This document shows positions 1-10,551 of a DNA stretch of 64,000 nucleotides, piece after piece. The notes below the pieces were generated by a model. It did no database searches. It was not told the origin of the DNA and was given only the letters and a program-made list of their open reading frames with translations. Origin of the DNA: Siphonodentalium dalli (taxonomy: Eukaryota > Mollusca > Scaphopoda > Gadilida > Siphonodentaliidae); NCBI GenBank assembly GCA_032622095.1, contig CP136066.1, forward strand, positions 147,899,559 to 147,963,558, in the 5' to 3' direction. Both the position numbers and the translations under genes were made by a program. Position 1 is the stretch's first letter, and every line of letters begins with the position of its first letter.

Positions 1-502
1 GGTTCACAGTGTCAAATGCTTTCTGGGGGTCAATAAAGACCATTCAAGTAAGCGATCCTTTATCCATGTTCCTTCTAATAGAGTCGGTGAGGGAGATAAG
101 GGTAGATTCCGTTGAGAAGCCCGCTCTAAACCCCGATTGATGCTCATATAATAAATTATTCTGTGTTAGGTATTCTTCCATTTGTTTATAAACAATTTTC
201 TCCAGGATTTTGGAAGCCAGATTTAGGATGGAAACCGGTCTATAATTACCGGGTGAAGTTTTTTAATTTTTCTTATAAATGGGAACCACTCTTGCAACTT
301 TCAAATCGTTTGGAATGATCACGTAGTGTATTGTCAGATTTATAATGTGTGTCAAGGGGGAAGAAATCACTGAAGCGCCATCTCGAAGAAACCTTGCTGG
401 TATCATATCCAATAAGTGCAATGGGAAGTTGGAGATATTTAAATTGGACAACCCACACGAATAGTCTCTAGCACGGCCCTCATTATTTCGAAAGTTATAC
501 AT
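1..502 (-). mobile_element. LINE Z fragment at the window edge (jockey/CR1-like RT)
   Basis: The minus strand encodes the 5'-truncated start of a non-LTR reverse transcriptase, including the motif IPNDLKVARVVPIYKKN. The remainder lies outside the window, and a frameshift occurs near 263. Sequence matches the corresponding parts of the better copies at 11336-12934 and 24909-26960. The truncated 5' end lies 4 bp from the alpha stop codon. Confidence 0.85.
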
Positions 503-505
503 GTA

Positions 506-648
506 CTAACCCCGCGTCAACGAGTTTCTTTGTATGGCACTCTGTCCTCTTCCATCGCTGAAATCATCCGCTAGTCTGAAGGACATTCTCTCGATGAACG
601 CGTAATCTGCCTCAGCTCTCAGCATTGCGTTCATATGCAATTTGTCGA
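506..648 (-). CDS. Alpha gene terminal exon, unit A (function unknown)
   Basis: Candidate last coding exon of the CBM20 gene alpha. On the minus strand a strong acceptor (T-rich tract then CAG at 649-651) leads into 2 nt plus 46 codons ending in TAG at 506-508. The peptide contains LHMNAMLRAEADYAF and ends SLTRG. The same exon occurs in all four units. Unit D (49442-49587) is 3 bp longer and stays in frame, which suggests coding constraint. It needs a preceding exon that ends one base into a codon, and the exon at 930-1043 does. I do not recognise the family. Confidence 0.55.
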
Positions 649-929
649 CTGGAATTGGAAGAAAAAACATGACTGAATAATGATTCCTTAAATTAAATTT
701 AATAGGAGATTATGAACGAGCTGCATAGATATGGTATATTGGATGGTCCGTCAATGATTAGACGTATTTTGTGTTTCATGCCAATACAGGATGAGTCGCC
801 AATCCATGCATGTTTACCCGAATGGCGAAGGCGATCCCCTGACATTTTCGTGATTTTCCGCAAATTCACTTATAATATATAGACGAAAGTCTATCTGTAG
901 GGAACACACGAACATATATGTATGTATAC

Positions 930-1043
930 CTGTATTAAACAGTTTTAGAGCAGTTGAGTTGGTTCTTGCAACGCGACCACAAGAGGTATCTTTGTTGGTG
1001 TGTCTCGCAATACTGCCACCACCACCGATATACTGGGCAATGT
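930..1043 (-). CDS. Alpha gene candidate penultimate exon, unit A
   Basis: Open minus-strand stretch ending at a GTATAC donor (G at 930, GT at 929-928), with an AG acceptor at 1045-1044. With this start the exon is phase 1 to phase 1 and joins in frame both to alpha exon 2 and to the terminal exon. An alternative acceptor gives a start at 1032. The peptide includes a Gly run and the stretch RVARTNSTALKLFNT. The acceptor has a weak pyrimidine tract, and the donor is lost in unit D, so this call is tentative. Confidence 0.35.
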
Positions 1044-1547
1044 CTACTCAAATGCTCCCTGCTGATAATAGAGTTATCTTGGAATATTCAGATTTGCCAA
1101 TTACCACAAAATGACAACAGCCAAATGACAAACATTTTACACCTCGACAGATTATTTGCACGACGGTGGAAATCTGTCTTGAAACATTACTACGTCATGC
1201 CAGGTTTTATTCATACATGGTTATTCGTGTATTTTAAATGATGTCCTTAGCTATTGTCATATATATGATATCTTATTAAATACACATTACACATACTTTG
1301 CGAACTAAGTAGTTCAGTTTGTTACTAGCCTGTTATATACAGGTATACATAAGTAATAAATGCCTACTGGTCACGATGTATTCACTGGTTAGATGGACAT
1401 TCATGAGAGTGTGGCGTTGACACAGACGCCACTAGGTGGAGGTCGTATGCATGCACGATGGTTCTTTTCATTCCATGAATACACGCTGAGAACAGTCTGT
1501 AGGTAAGTACTTACCCATCGTCTTAATCAAACAATTGATCAATGCCT

Positions 1548-1591
1548 TTAACACACGTTAAAACTTCTCACTGTCGCCAAAGTCAATTTAA
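1548..1591 (-). CDS. Alternative short terminal exon for alpha, unit A
   Basis: On the minus strand an acceptor (GTCTGACAG, AG at 1593-1592) opens a 44-bp segment: 2 nt, 13 codons and a TAA at 1548-1550. Its phase matches the end of alpha exon 2, so alpha could end here instead of using the exons at 930-1043 and 506-648. The acceptor is conserved in units B and C and altered in D. There is no way to choose between the two endings without RNA data. Confidence 0.2.
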
Positions 1592-1987
1592 CTGTCAGAC
1601 AACTTAGGTGGCATAGATATAATCTAATAAAATTGCACAGACCAAAACAGGAGCAAGACAGTGGTTAGTTTCTATCAATTGCAAATTTATCCGGAAATTA
1701 ATTAGATTGAGCAAATTTGTCGTTTCAGTTTGTTGTTTTATAATCCATTTGTATGGTGTACATTGAAGAGCGTTTAGTATGCTTGTTTTTATCATTTTGT
1801 GACAAACCGGATACAACATCTTTAGTCTGAGAAATGGTGTGACCCATACTTCAGGGACGTAATCCGGACATTCATTGGTTAAAAGGGGGTGTGTATTTAG
1901 ACCACCCATGCGCGTTAACCAATCCGTTTTCGCAACTTTACTAATTTTCATTTGCACTCCCATCGATATGAAATTAGATTGTTTTAC

Positions 1988-2194
1988 CTGTATGGTACTT
2001 GAAAGCTTCCAACTCATAATAAGTTGCAACCAAAACATCATCTAGTATTGGACATTTTCTGACCGATGACGAATCAATATAATTTTTTGTATCGAGAATT
2101 GGAAAATAATCAATCCACGTTTCATGCACCGATAGTGGTTGGTTATTTATAATAACAGAAACATTCAACCATTGTTTCCTTCCGAAATGGCCGA
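1988..2194 (-). CDS. Alpha gene exon 2, unit A (unknown domain)
   Basis: Minus-strand exon of 207 bp between AG (2196-2195) and a GTAAAA donor (1987-1986). It is phase 1 to phase 1, so it joins in frame to the CBM20 exon at 3479-3911. The 68 codons include WIDYFPILDTKNYIDSS and end near FKYHT. The fold is not recognised. The acceptor lacks a strong pyrimidine tract, but the phase match on both sides supports it. The intact reading frame occurs only in units A and B; units C and D carry a 4-bp deletion. Confidence 0.5.
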
Positions 2195-2466
2195 CTGCTG
2201 TTCATCCAGCCACGAATATACGATAGAGAGCTGGTTCTTTTATTTCAAATGTACGGGGTATATTCAGACTTAGTTCACTGCCAAAAGCTTATTGCGACAT
2301 ACCCGAGCGCAGAGGACGCGAGTATGTCAGGGGATCCTGGGCTATCATCCCTAGGGGACATTTTAAGAATAAGAAATAGGTTAAATTTGGTGCACATTGT
2401 GTGGTTTTGGCAGTCATATCGGAGGCGGACTAGAATCAAAATTTTACAGTATAAAATAATACTATT

Positions 2467-2986
2467 GTATTGTATTTATTTCAGGCAAGATATGCCCATA
2501 TATAGTCATACATACAACATATAATTACAAATTAAATATAAAGAAGTTGATTCCAATGATTGAATAGATTTGACCGATAGATCAGATCTGAGTTACAAAT
2601 AGCATTCAAAATACTGTTTAAAGATTTATAAATTCTCACACGAAATCCATACACACCCTTTCGAATCAGCACTGTCAGAGAACACATTCTGTCACCTACA
2701 AACATCCCACTCGCACTACATGATCTCTCATAACCCATAAATTTTCTATATGCATTATTATAACAAACTGTAAGTTTTCTATAACAACGTTTGGTATAGT
2801 TAATCCAAAGATGAGCACAATATAATGGAGATACGAACATTTTAAATAAATACATTTTCACATTAGGCGAACATTTGTAAAACTTTCTAATAAGCATATT
2901 TGAGCGTGAGCATATAGACCGATATTGGCGCATAATATCATTATCATCGGAAAATTCGTTGTTGAGTATATGTAGATACAACTATT
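2467..2986 (-). mobile_element. 5'-truncated LINE 3' end inserted in an alpha intron (unit A only)
   Basis: A 520-bp insertion absent from unit B. It is flanked by ACTATT direct repeats (2461-2466 and 2981-2986) and carries a minus-strand ORF (2532-2981) resembling the C-terminal end of a LINE ORF2, with motifs such as SPLYCAHLWINY and SNMLIRKF. The 3' side, at low coordinates, has an AATAC-type tail. It is a dead, recent insertion that dates after the A/B duplication. Confidence 0.8.
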
Positions 2987-3478
2987 AGATACAACTATGA
3001 GGTAACCGTAATTGGCGAAAAAAGTGTGCAGGCACAGTCATGTTCTCTGCCAATCCCGACTATACGTCGCCTCTGACCATATTTATCAGGTTATCCTGAC
3101 AATCACCGCCGACTATTTTCGTGAGTTTGTTCAACTCATTATTCTATTGTTTAGTACCAGCGATCTGTTCCACATGTAGAACAATCCCCACACAAGAGCT
3201 CCGACAGTTAAACAAAGTCCAATAATCTAATAAAATAAATACATGAGACAGAAGAAGGATGAGGTGGGTAAAATTAATTCTACCATCACAGCTATATATA
3301 ATTCGGTATAGGATAAAACAAATTTCTGTACTAATCAACAAAATTAATGAACATCATAACATTATTTGGTATTATTTGACCAGGCATTCTTGAATATTGA
3401 TGTTTATATGTGCAAGTTTATTAAACTCTGGACGGATTATTGTACGATATATCACGAAAAGAAAACCAAATTACTCAC

Positions 3479-3911
3479 ATTCAGAGTGGGCTTCGTCTGC
3501 CTCCATCCTTGTCCCGGACACGTTCGGTCGGTAAACCCAATACGTGTTATTCCAATTGGTCCTTATGCTGCCAGAATATTTCCCCGCGGCTGCAGTTCGG
3601 GGTTTTATGCTTTCATTGGCAACTACTTCCTCATTATTCCCCGAAAGCACTATCCATCTCCACTGGAACAGTGTCCCAATAGCGAGCACAACTTGCGCAA
3701 ACCAGCGCCCGGGTTGCTCTGGTTTCTGGTAGGCGCGAGCTGCTTTCGACGGGTCCCACGAACCCAGTTCCGGTATGCAACCGGTGACTGCCAGCTGACC
3801 ACAACCAGTGTTGGTTTCGAAATCTATTTCAAAAACATACGTTCCTTTACTATGTTTCCAATCCATCATAGATGTATAATTATAGTGAAATATAATAAAA
3901 TGCTGAATATG
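3479..3911 (-). CDS. CBM20 starch/glycogen-binding domain exon (alpha), unit A
   Basis: A 433-bp minus-strand exon between a CCTTTGCAG acceptor (ending 3912) and a GTGAGT donor (3478-3473). It encodes about 144 residues. From about residue 24 it carries the hallmarks of carbohydrate-binding module family 20: a beta-rich start (TYVFEIDFET), CIPELGSWDP, a W-F-Q-V-V-L strand and GTLFQWRWIVL. CBM20 binds starch or glycogen. The late Trp-Glu of typical members appears replaced (VANESIKPR), so one sugar site may be weaker. Two adjacent ATG codons (Met-Met-Asp-Trp, ahead of the domain) could be the true start, making this the first coding exon. In animals CBM20 occurs in laforin-, STBD1- and GPCPD1-type proteins, and I see no domain that assigns alpha to one of them. 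Confidence 0.75.
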
Positions 3912-5892
3912 CTGCAAAGGTTGTTGGAAAATGTAGAGAAAATTCGAAGCACGTCAGATTAACAAAGATTTGTTTCTGGTCTGAAGGCAAAGTCGCATTG
4001 GGAGAGCCAAGATGTGTTGCGACGACAACTGATTGTGACGTCGGGGTCGCGTTGCGTAATTACCATGTAGTGCAGCGGCCTGCATATGGTGCCAAAATTG
4101 TGCACGTTGTGACAAAAGCACTAAACTTGGCATATAATCTCGATGGTGTTTGAAAACGAGAAAGAAGAGAAGCTAAATTTTCAAGATGCCCGTGGTTGCC
4201 ATGGTAACCGATTTTCAAAATGGCCATCGAAATCCCTTCTGTGTGTCGATATAGGAGGCCAAATGCTTGCTTTTCCAATCATATTTTAATGCAAAATTTA
4301 ATTAGTTGATAACTTAGTGTAATTGGATGTTTAATCGGAGTATGCATGTGCTGTTCAAACAAGAATTGCTGAACATGGGGTCCAAAATTACTTAGAATAT
4401 GGCCTCCATTTAACGTAAAATTTCTTACAATATGGCCTCCATTTAACCGCAAAATTACGATAATTTAATTATTTCAATTGCGTGTATTCTTCTAACCTTA
4501 TCTTAAACAATTAGCACAGTGAAACTGACGAAATGATATATAGAACAACTGACTTACATGTCAGGTACATTATAAAGATGCACATAATATTTGTCCCAGC
4601 GAGCATATCACCACAGTATGTGTATGATCAGTCATTCGTTGGGCTCAATATGCAGCGGTGCTACTCGACGTTATCATATTAGACCAATAGCTTTGTGCCA
4701 AAATCGTGACAGAATTTACTAAAGCAGGATACTTTGCCGATATGCGGAATGGGACAAGGGAAAACATTTTGCGGGGGTTGGGCAGAAATAATGTACTTCA
4801 CTGAAGGTGAAGGTCCCAACTCGAAATTGCATGTTTTTCTGTGACTTTTCTGATTCCGATATCGCAATAAACATTGAATTAATTACCCAGGAGAAATTCC
4901 ATAATTGTAAACGACGCAAAGCAAAATCGCTCATAAAGTCACTTAAATCGTGAACTTTTGAGTTAGGACCTTCACCTACATTAAAGTAAATTATTAAGGA
5001 ACAGATAATAACTAAGAGATATATTCCCCCCGTTATTTTTTCAACTTCACAAGGATCCCTGTCAAAACTTCAAAAAGTTCCAAGGTTTTGTATACTGGTG
5101 GAATATGATCTACACGGGCGTTAGCCATATCTGAGTTTCATGACATGATCTAAGCTCGACCAGTCGTCACGCTGTGGGAAAATTGAACCAGCACAAACGA
5201 AACTATATCAAACTTACCGACAATTACCAGAAACAAAAACTCTTATTTCCGCCCCAAATTCGACAAATTTGTTCGGAAATCTATACGGTGTAGGTACGGT
5301 ATGTTTTGAAGTACATGTATAACTGTTACGAAATGTGTTCGCACGACCCATGTCCATTTAAGGAGATTTTGGCGTTCAAATTTCACAAGCTCGAAAAATA
5401 TTGATGAAATCACTTGAACACTTATATCTTATCAACGATAATTATATATACGCCCATATATTATTGGAGTTTACTGCGAAGCTGATCTGGCCATGTCAAT
5501 GGAGCGATGAGGATATCTCGCAGAACAATACATTTCAGTTTTATTCAGAGTTATTTCGGTAAATATACAACAAACTGTTTCATCTGGCAAATATTACGAC
5601 AAATAAAAAAAGCGGAACGGCCGCGGTTTCTCATGTTGCGGTATGTAACTTTTATGACCGCGTTAATTGCTCTCGATATTTAGGTTTGAACAATGGCTGG
5701 GCCACTATGGAAGATTTTATTCCGGGAATACAATTCATAGTATAACAGCTAACATTGCTGATGAATTATGTCTCAGTTGGAATGTAGACTAAATGTCCTA
5801 TTTCGAAGTGTCAGGTGTGTATTTAATCCGATTAGTAGATTTTTTATCAGCATTTGTGGTGTGGTGAATGAGAAACTTGCAGTGAGAAGCAT
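3912..5892. other. Non-coding unit spacer, unit A
   Basis: No supported gene. It contains two nearby copies of an ATATGGCCTCCATTTAAC motif (near 4400-4445) and short AT-rich stretches. The section from about 4430 to 5890 is the sequence found in inverted orientation at 32477-33990. Small ORFs here are not conserved in frame. Confidence 0.6.
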
Positions 5893-6984
5893 ATATGAAA
5901 TATGATCCCTTTTTCCCGCCAGGAGGTGAAATTTATTACTTTTCCATATTGCTTTATGTTTGGGTTATTCCATAATGTACATGCTGATATTTTACGATTG
6001 TTTCGATCTTTCTCTAGAAATTTTGTGAATGCCATCAGGACATCATGCCAAAAAGGATTGGTTAATTTTTGTGCCTGTTTTTCTATGTAAGAATAGTCAT
6101 AAGTAAGGAACATAGGGTCATTGCGTAAAGGTATATCTGTTAAGGGGGTCCATTTGGCACTTTTAGTTACGAGGCGCCTCACCCAAGTTATTTTCATGGA
6201 TAGCATAAATTTGTTTACATCAACCATTTTTAATCCGCCATTCTTATAACCCTGACAAATAACTTTGCGTTTAACTCGATCACGCTTCGAGTTCCAGAGA
6301 AAATTAAAGAGCGTTGTGTCAAGATTTTTCATAAAAATATTACTGGGATTTGGTAGAGCTACAAACAGATGCGTTAATTTTGGGAGTATTAGCGATTTTA
6401 TCACCGTTATTCGACCAATGGGTGTAAGTAACCGATGTTCCCATGTTGCTATCAAACGTTTGACTTCTGCAAGTTTTTTTTATCATAATTGATATGCATT
6501 TTGTCAAGGTTGGTATCAAAGTGTATTCCAAGGAGATTGAAAGTACTATCACATTTTAGTCCAAGATCTGGGCATATAATATCCGTACGGTCCGTATAAG
6601 AGCCAATCCACGACGCCTGACACTTGCTATTGTTAATTTTCAGGCCTGAATAATCTGCAAATGAGTTTAAAATAGTATATACTTCCCTAAGGCTTTCATC
6701 ACTACCGTCCAAGATGAGAGTCGTGTCGTCTGCATACTGTGTAATTTTGTATTCTAAATTGCCGAGGTTGATACCTTTAATGCGGTCATTGGACTTTATC
6801 ATAATAGCTAAGATTTCCGCGCATATCAAAAAAATATACGGCGAGACTGGGTCACCCTGTCGACAGCCACGATATAGTTTGAAACTCTGAGATATATGCC
6901 CATTTATTAAAATAGATGAGTTGATATTCGTATAAAATATAGAAATCCACCTCTTCATGGCATCTCCAAAATTAAATATCATCT
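5893..6984 (-). mobile_element. LINE Y fragment (L1/Tx1-like RT), unit A
   Basis: The minus strand encodes the middle of an L1/Tx1-like ORF2: GCRQGDPVSPYIF (RT block), the TQYADDTTL catalytic block, and downstream RITVIKSLILPK and FLWNSKRDRVKRK. A one-base slip in an A run near 6480 breaks the frame. It is truncated at both ends, since coding sequence stops abruptly at about 5893, so it lacks a normal LINE 3' end. Its upstream end is joined in frame to LINE X at about 6985. Confidence 0.85.
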
Positions 6985-8470
6985 TGATAAGCTCATACAA
7001 AGTTGTAACAGCCTTATTTGAAGCAAATTTTTTCATCGCTTTGAATGACCCTCTTCTACCGAAAAGGACTCCGAGACAACTGAATGTATCAACGTAATCT
7101 GAGGCAACACCTCGGTACTGTATCGTTGGATAATTCTTCGGTTTCCTTTTTGCGAAACATACTAGTTTTGTTTTTGAGATGTTTACTTTCAGTTTCCAAA
7201 TGTCACAATAGTCGGATAATAAATCAAGTGAATTCTGTAAATCGTGTTGTGATTCTGACAACAAAACTGTGTCGTCGGCATAAAGGATTATAAATTATTT
7301 CAAAACAATTCTGAGTTGCTCAAGACCTGAGATGCATTAGTAAGGCCCTTCACATTTGCGTCAGAGAGAAAACATTCGAGATCGTTAACATAGTGAGAAT
7401 AAAAACGGCGAGAGGTTATCCCCTTGTCTGACTTCGACATTAGACACAAAAGTTCCGGACACCTGGCCGTTCAAGACCACTTTGGATTTAATCCCGCGGG
7501 ATATATTGGTAATTATATTTAGCATCTTGCTATTAATTCCAGATATTCCCATTATACCATAGACCTTCCCTCCACAACGTACGAAAATCGAATGCTTTTT
7601 CCAGGTCCACAAAAGCGCAATATAAATGTGTTTTTTTGGTAGTGTAATCGTGCTAAGTCAATCAAAGAATTGAGGAAAAATGGATTGTCGGTTGTGGAAT
7701 ATCCTGTTCTGAGTTCACTCTGAAATTTTTAGATCAAATTTCCTGACTGAGACAGGGGGGGGGGGGGGGGGGGGGGTGAAAAAATTTCTTCCGGCATGTA
7801 TGCCGGGGTGGGTGGGTGGTCAAAGCCACCAACAAGCAATTTTTTCCGTAACTAAAACAAAAATTTCCTGCTTGTTTTTTTAGTGTTTTGGCAATGAGTT
7901 GGGCTTCAAACCCACTTTGAATCAGTTTGAATGAGAGAAATAATGTAATTCTAACTGGTAAACTGACTGCATGCAGTTATCGTGTTGTATTTTGTTGCAA
8001 ATTTTGAAATCCAAGATGGCCGCTGGCAGCCATGTTTTTTTGGACGAATGACCTCAAAATGACTCATTCCTATTTACATGTCCATATTAACATCCATGAT
8101 AAATAGTATGCACAGAAATTCATATACAGCTGTTTACAGTGAATTTCCCCCCGCAAATCTCTGTTTTAGTGTTAAAAGGGGGGGTGGGTGTCAAAAAATG
8201 GTCGGAAAAAAATTGGCGGTGGGGGTGGGTGGGTACAAAAAATTATCGAAAGGGAAAAAAATGCCATACGTGCCTGAATTTTTTTTCCGACCCCCCCCCC
8301 CCTGACTGAGAAATGAATTAAGCCTGAGATTAAGAACATAGGTAAATAGCTTCCCAAAACAACTAAGAATATTTATGCCACGATAATTCCCCAGATCACG
8401 TTTCTTATATTTCGGGATTATATTACCCACCAACAAACTATCAGGCACACCACGCCACGAACTGAAAGGA
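6985..8470 (-). mobile_element. LINE X fragment (non-LTR RT), unit A
   Basis: Minus-strand pieces of a different non-LTR reverse transcriptase: IPKYKKRDLGNYRGINIL near 8400, a VEVRQGDNLSPFLFSLC block at about 7390-7450, and a YADDTVL catalytic block near 7275. Several stops and frameshifts make it inactive. The hAT-like element at 7753-8304 is inserted in it. Units B and B' carry the uninterrupted version. Confidence 0.8.
7753..8304. mobile_element. hAT-like non-autonomous element with poly-G termini
   Basis: A 552-bp insertion in LINE X, absent from units B and B', where the empty site reads straight through. The ends are CAGGGGGG and CCCCCCTG. The flanks repeat ACTGAGA (7746-7752 and 8305-8311), or 8 bp if one terminal G is shared. 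Behind the G/C runs the ends are imperfect inverted repeats (a GTGAAAAAATTTC-type side against the complement of a GAATTTTTTTTCCGAC-type side). CAGGG termini and a 7-8 bp duplication fit a hAT-type MITE. It has no coding capacity. Confidence 0.65.
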
Positions 8471-8952
8471 TGTGATCTCCATATTAACCTAGGGTGCAGA
8501 CAAGGGGAGGTATATAAGGAAATAAAATGTTAAATGGGTTAAACATGTTCGCCACTGGATGGTTATTTATAATGAAAGTAAGAATATTTTAGTTTAGTTT
8601 AGTTTAGTTTCCATGCTATTCTTGGTATTAATGGTTTAAAAATTGAATGACGTTTCAGCTGTATCCACAATGAAGGCCTTGATGCACTTTAGCTTACCCT
8701 ATATATGTGAGCTGTATGTCAGTGAATATCCAATCATAATATGTTAACGGTCAACAAATTTATTAAGACAATCAACTTAAAACTACAAATTAAAGAAAGA
8801 AAAAATTACAGAAAATATGTTGGCTAAATGGAAATTTGACACCCTTATCGTCTTTCACAAGCGATGCGTCCTAGTCCCGGCGAATCTATGATCTCGCAAA
8901 GCCCAACAATTGTAGGAGACAGGGCAATGTTAATATCTCTGTTTTTAATTAA
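8471..8952. other. Spacer between LINE X and gamma, unit A
   Basis: AT-rich unit sequence with a short tandem TTTAG repeat (about 8590-8612). The GGGTTAAACATG site near 8540 is the empty target of the TTAA element inserted in unit C at 42984. No gene is seen. Confidence 0.6.
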
Positions 8953-9677
8953 TTAATTATTATCTGTACTGTGCCGCCTGGTACAAGAAAAGATGGTCGC
9001 AAATGCACGTCTCATACGTCTTAGGAATCCTTTCTTCGGCGCAGCAGCCAGATCATCTTGAACATTCACATGCTTGCAAGTTTCAATTGAACTGAGTTGT
9101 CTGACATTGCATATGTCGCTGCCTTTTTCACTGTTGGTGGATTCGACGTCTGTATTTATCGCTGCGTCTGCGTCATATTCTTGCCCGAACGAGCCAGAAA
9201 CATTACCGGTTACTTTCGGACCATCAACGAGAATATCTGCTCTTTTACCAGAGCCGCCAACTGCGGATAGACTCGTGCTCGCAGTATTTTCTTCCTGCTC
9301 GTCAGATGTTTCTTCAGAATTATTCCGATGTTCCGATGTAGTCGTTGATGAGTTTTGTGACGATGCATTATGTTCGCAGAATCTATTGACGTCCTTGGTG
9401 CGGGTCACACCTATTGGAGCACCACCACCAGTGACGGTTTTTACGGTCGCGGTTGGTTTGTATTCTGTAGCAGTATCATCAGATACAGTGGTCGATGAGG
9501 ATCCAACAGCAGCTGGTGGTACATGTACTTTCGAAATGTCACATACTATATCGGTGGACACGTCGCGGGCTACACATGTGACATCAAGATCTTCATCGAG
9601 TGTATATGCGCTCGTGATTGAGTTAGGTCCCGTTGTTGCGTGCAAATGTCCATTTGCCTTGTGTCCATCTTGGATTG
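8953..9677 (-). CDS. Gamma gene terminal exon, unit A (Ser/Thr-rich protein, basic C-terminus)
   Basis: Minus-strand last exon: acceptor TTTGACAG (AG at 9679-9678), then 2 nt, 240 codons and a stop at 8953-8955. It joins in frame to the exon at 10242-10304. The protein is hydrophilic and rich in Ser, Thr, Asp and Glu, so probably disordered, and it ends in a basic segment, PKKGFLRRMRRAFATIF, before a few Cys/Arg/His residues. That tail could be an amphipathic or membrane-binding helix, which is inference. Copies exist at 22557-23281 (B), 44472-45199 (C) and as a truncated piece at 20345-20537. The C copy is visibly diverged yet still open, with only in-frame indels. No family is recognised. 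Confidence 0.65.
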
Positions 9678-10241
9678 CTGTCAAATAAATATCACGTCGG
9701 TCAATATCATTATGGGGAAATGTGTGGTCATAATTGCATTGTAATATTCAGACATTTATATATTGCATTATTGCATGCAAATTTTTGCTGGTGGATCGCG
9801 CACATAATTGATATGTAATTCGAACCACCACCACCACCACCACACCATACCACTAACCACAGTACCATGAGCCCTTATGTTACACAGATTGGTGAATATG
9901 AGCATCACCCGTTATAATCTACCTGGACTATATATAAAGTTTGTTGGTGAATATGAGCCCTGGTGTTACACATATTTGGTGTATATGAGCCTCACTCGTT
10001 ATAATCTACTTGCATGGACTATATATAAACCCAGTTGGTGAATACGAGCCCTGATGTCAATGCCAAGCTTGCTCGAGAATTCGTATACCATCACTTGGAA
10101 GATCAATCTAGATGTAAACTATCAATTTTCCGGGAATGGAACCAGTTCCGACTGCTTGGGTGCAATTAACGTATTGATTGAGTCCCAGACATTCTGGATG
10201 TATGCATGATACATTATATGATTCGTAACATTTATACTTAC
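9678..10241. other. Gamma intron, unit A
   Basis: Intron between the two gamma exons. It has a short CCA repeat (about 9825-9845) and two imperfect repeats of a block reading GGTGAATATGAGCC with TATATATAAA (about 9890-10040). Nothing coding is supported. Confidence 0.5.
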
Positions 10242-10304
10242 CGTTATTATTGGTCATGCTGTCACGAACAATCACTGCATCAAATACGTCTTCGAGCGTA
10301 TTAC
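10242..10304 (-). CDS. Gamma penultimate exon, unit A
   Basis: A 63-bp minus-strand exon between a CTCCTTTATTTTAG acceptor and a GTAAGTATAA donor. It is phase 1 to phase 1 and encodes 20 full codons including LEDVFDAVIVRDSM. It joins in frame to the terminal exon starting at 9677. Both splice sites are near consensus and recur in units B (23844-23906) and C (48960-49022). Confidence 0.7.
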
Positions 10305-10454
10305 CTAAAATAAAGGAGCATTATTTTGAGAAGACATCATGTATAATATAGCGTACACTCATTCCGTTAATTTTCAGAGTTATCACACCAAACCTCTCAG
10401 TGTTTTCTGACATTTTAAATTCTCCAACCAATATATAAAGTGTGTGTTTTTCAG

Positions 10455-10551
10455 ACCAACTACGAACATATTTTAAAATGGCAATGCTCCGCCGGTTGTG
10501 TTATTTTCCCTAAACCTTACAGTTTGTGTGTCGGCGTGAACTTTTACAACG
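10455..10551 (+). CDS. Candidate plus-strand exon delta, unit A
   Basis: Plus-strand segment between TGTGTTTTTCAG (AG at 10453-10454) and a GTAAGAAC donor (10552). The 32 full codons are open and include ILKWQCSAGCVIFPKPY, with several Cys. Copies in units B (24057-24153) and C (49166-49262) keep the splice sites and the frame despite several substitutions. It could belong to a gene on the opposite strand to gamma. No partner exons were identified and 97 bp can be open by chance. Confidence 0.35.

Noticed and set aside
954-1241. Plus-strand ORF of 95 codons (also at 13396)
   Set aside because: It lies opposite the candidate alpha exon, with no homology and no retention of its C-terminal frame between units.
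1604-2041. Minus-strand ORF of 145 codons overlapping alpha exon 2
   Set aside because: It runs through a splice donor in a different frame, and units B, C and D hold shortened versions. More likely intron.
3366-3962. Plus-strand ORF of 198 codons opposite the CBM20 exon
   Set aside because: The minus strand encodes a recognisable CBM20 domain with splice sites; the plus ORF is its shadow and is truncated in other units.
9074-9688. Plus-strand ORF of 204 codons opposite gamma (also 22678-23190 and 44590-45195)
   Set aside because: It is antisense to the spliced gamma exon and changes more than the gamma frame between copies. No splice sites, start context or domain support it.
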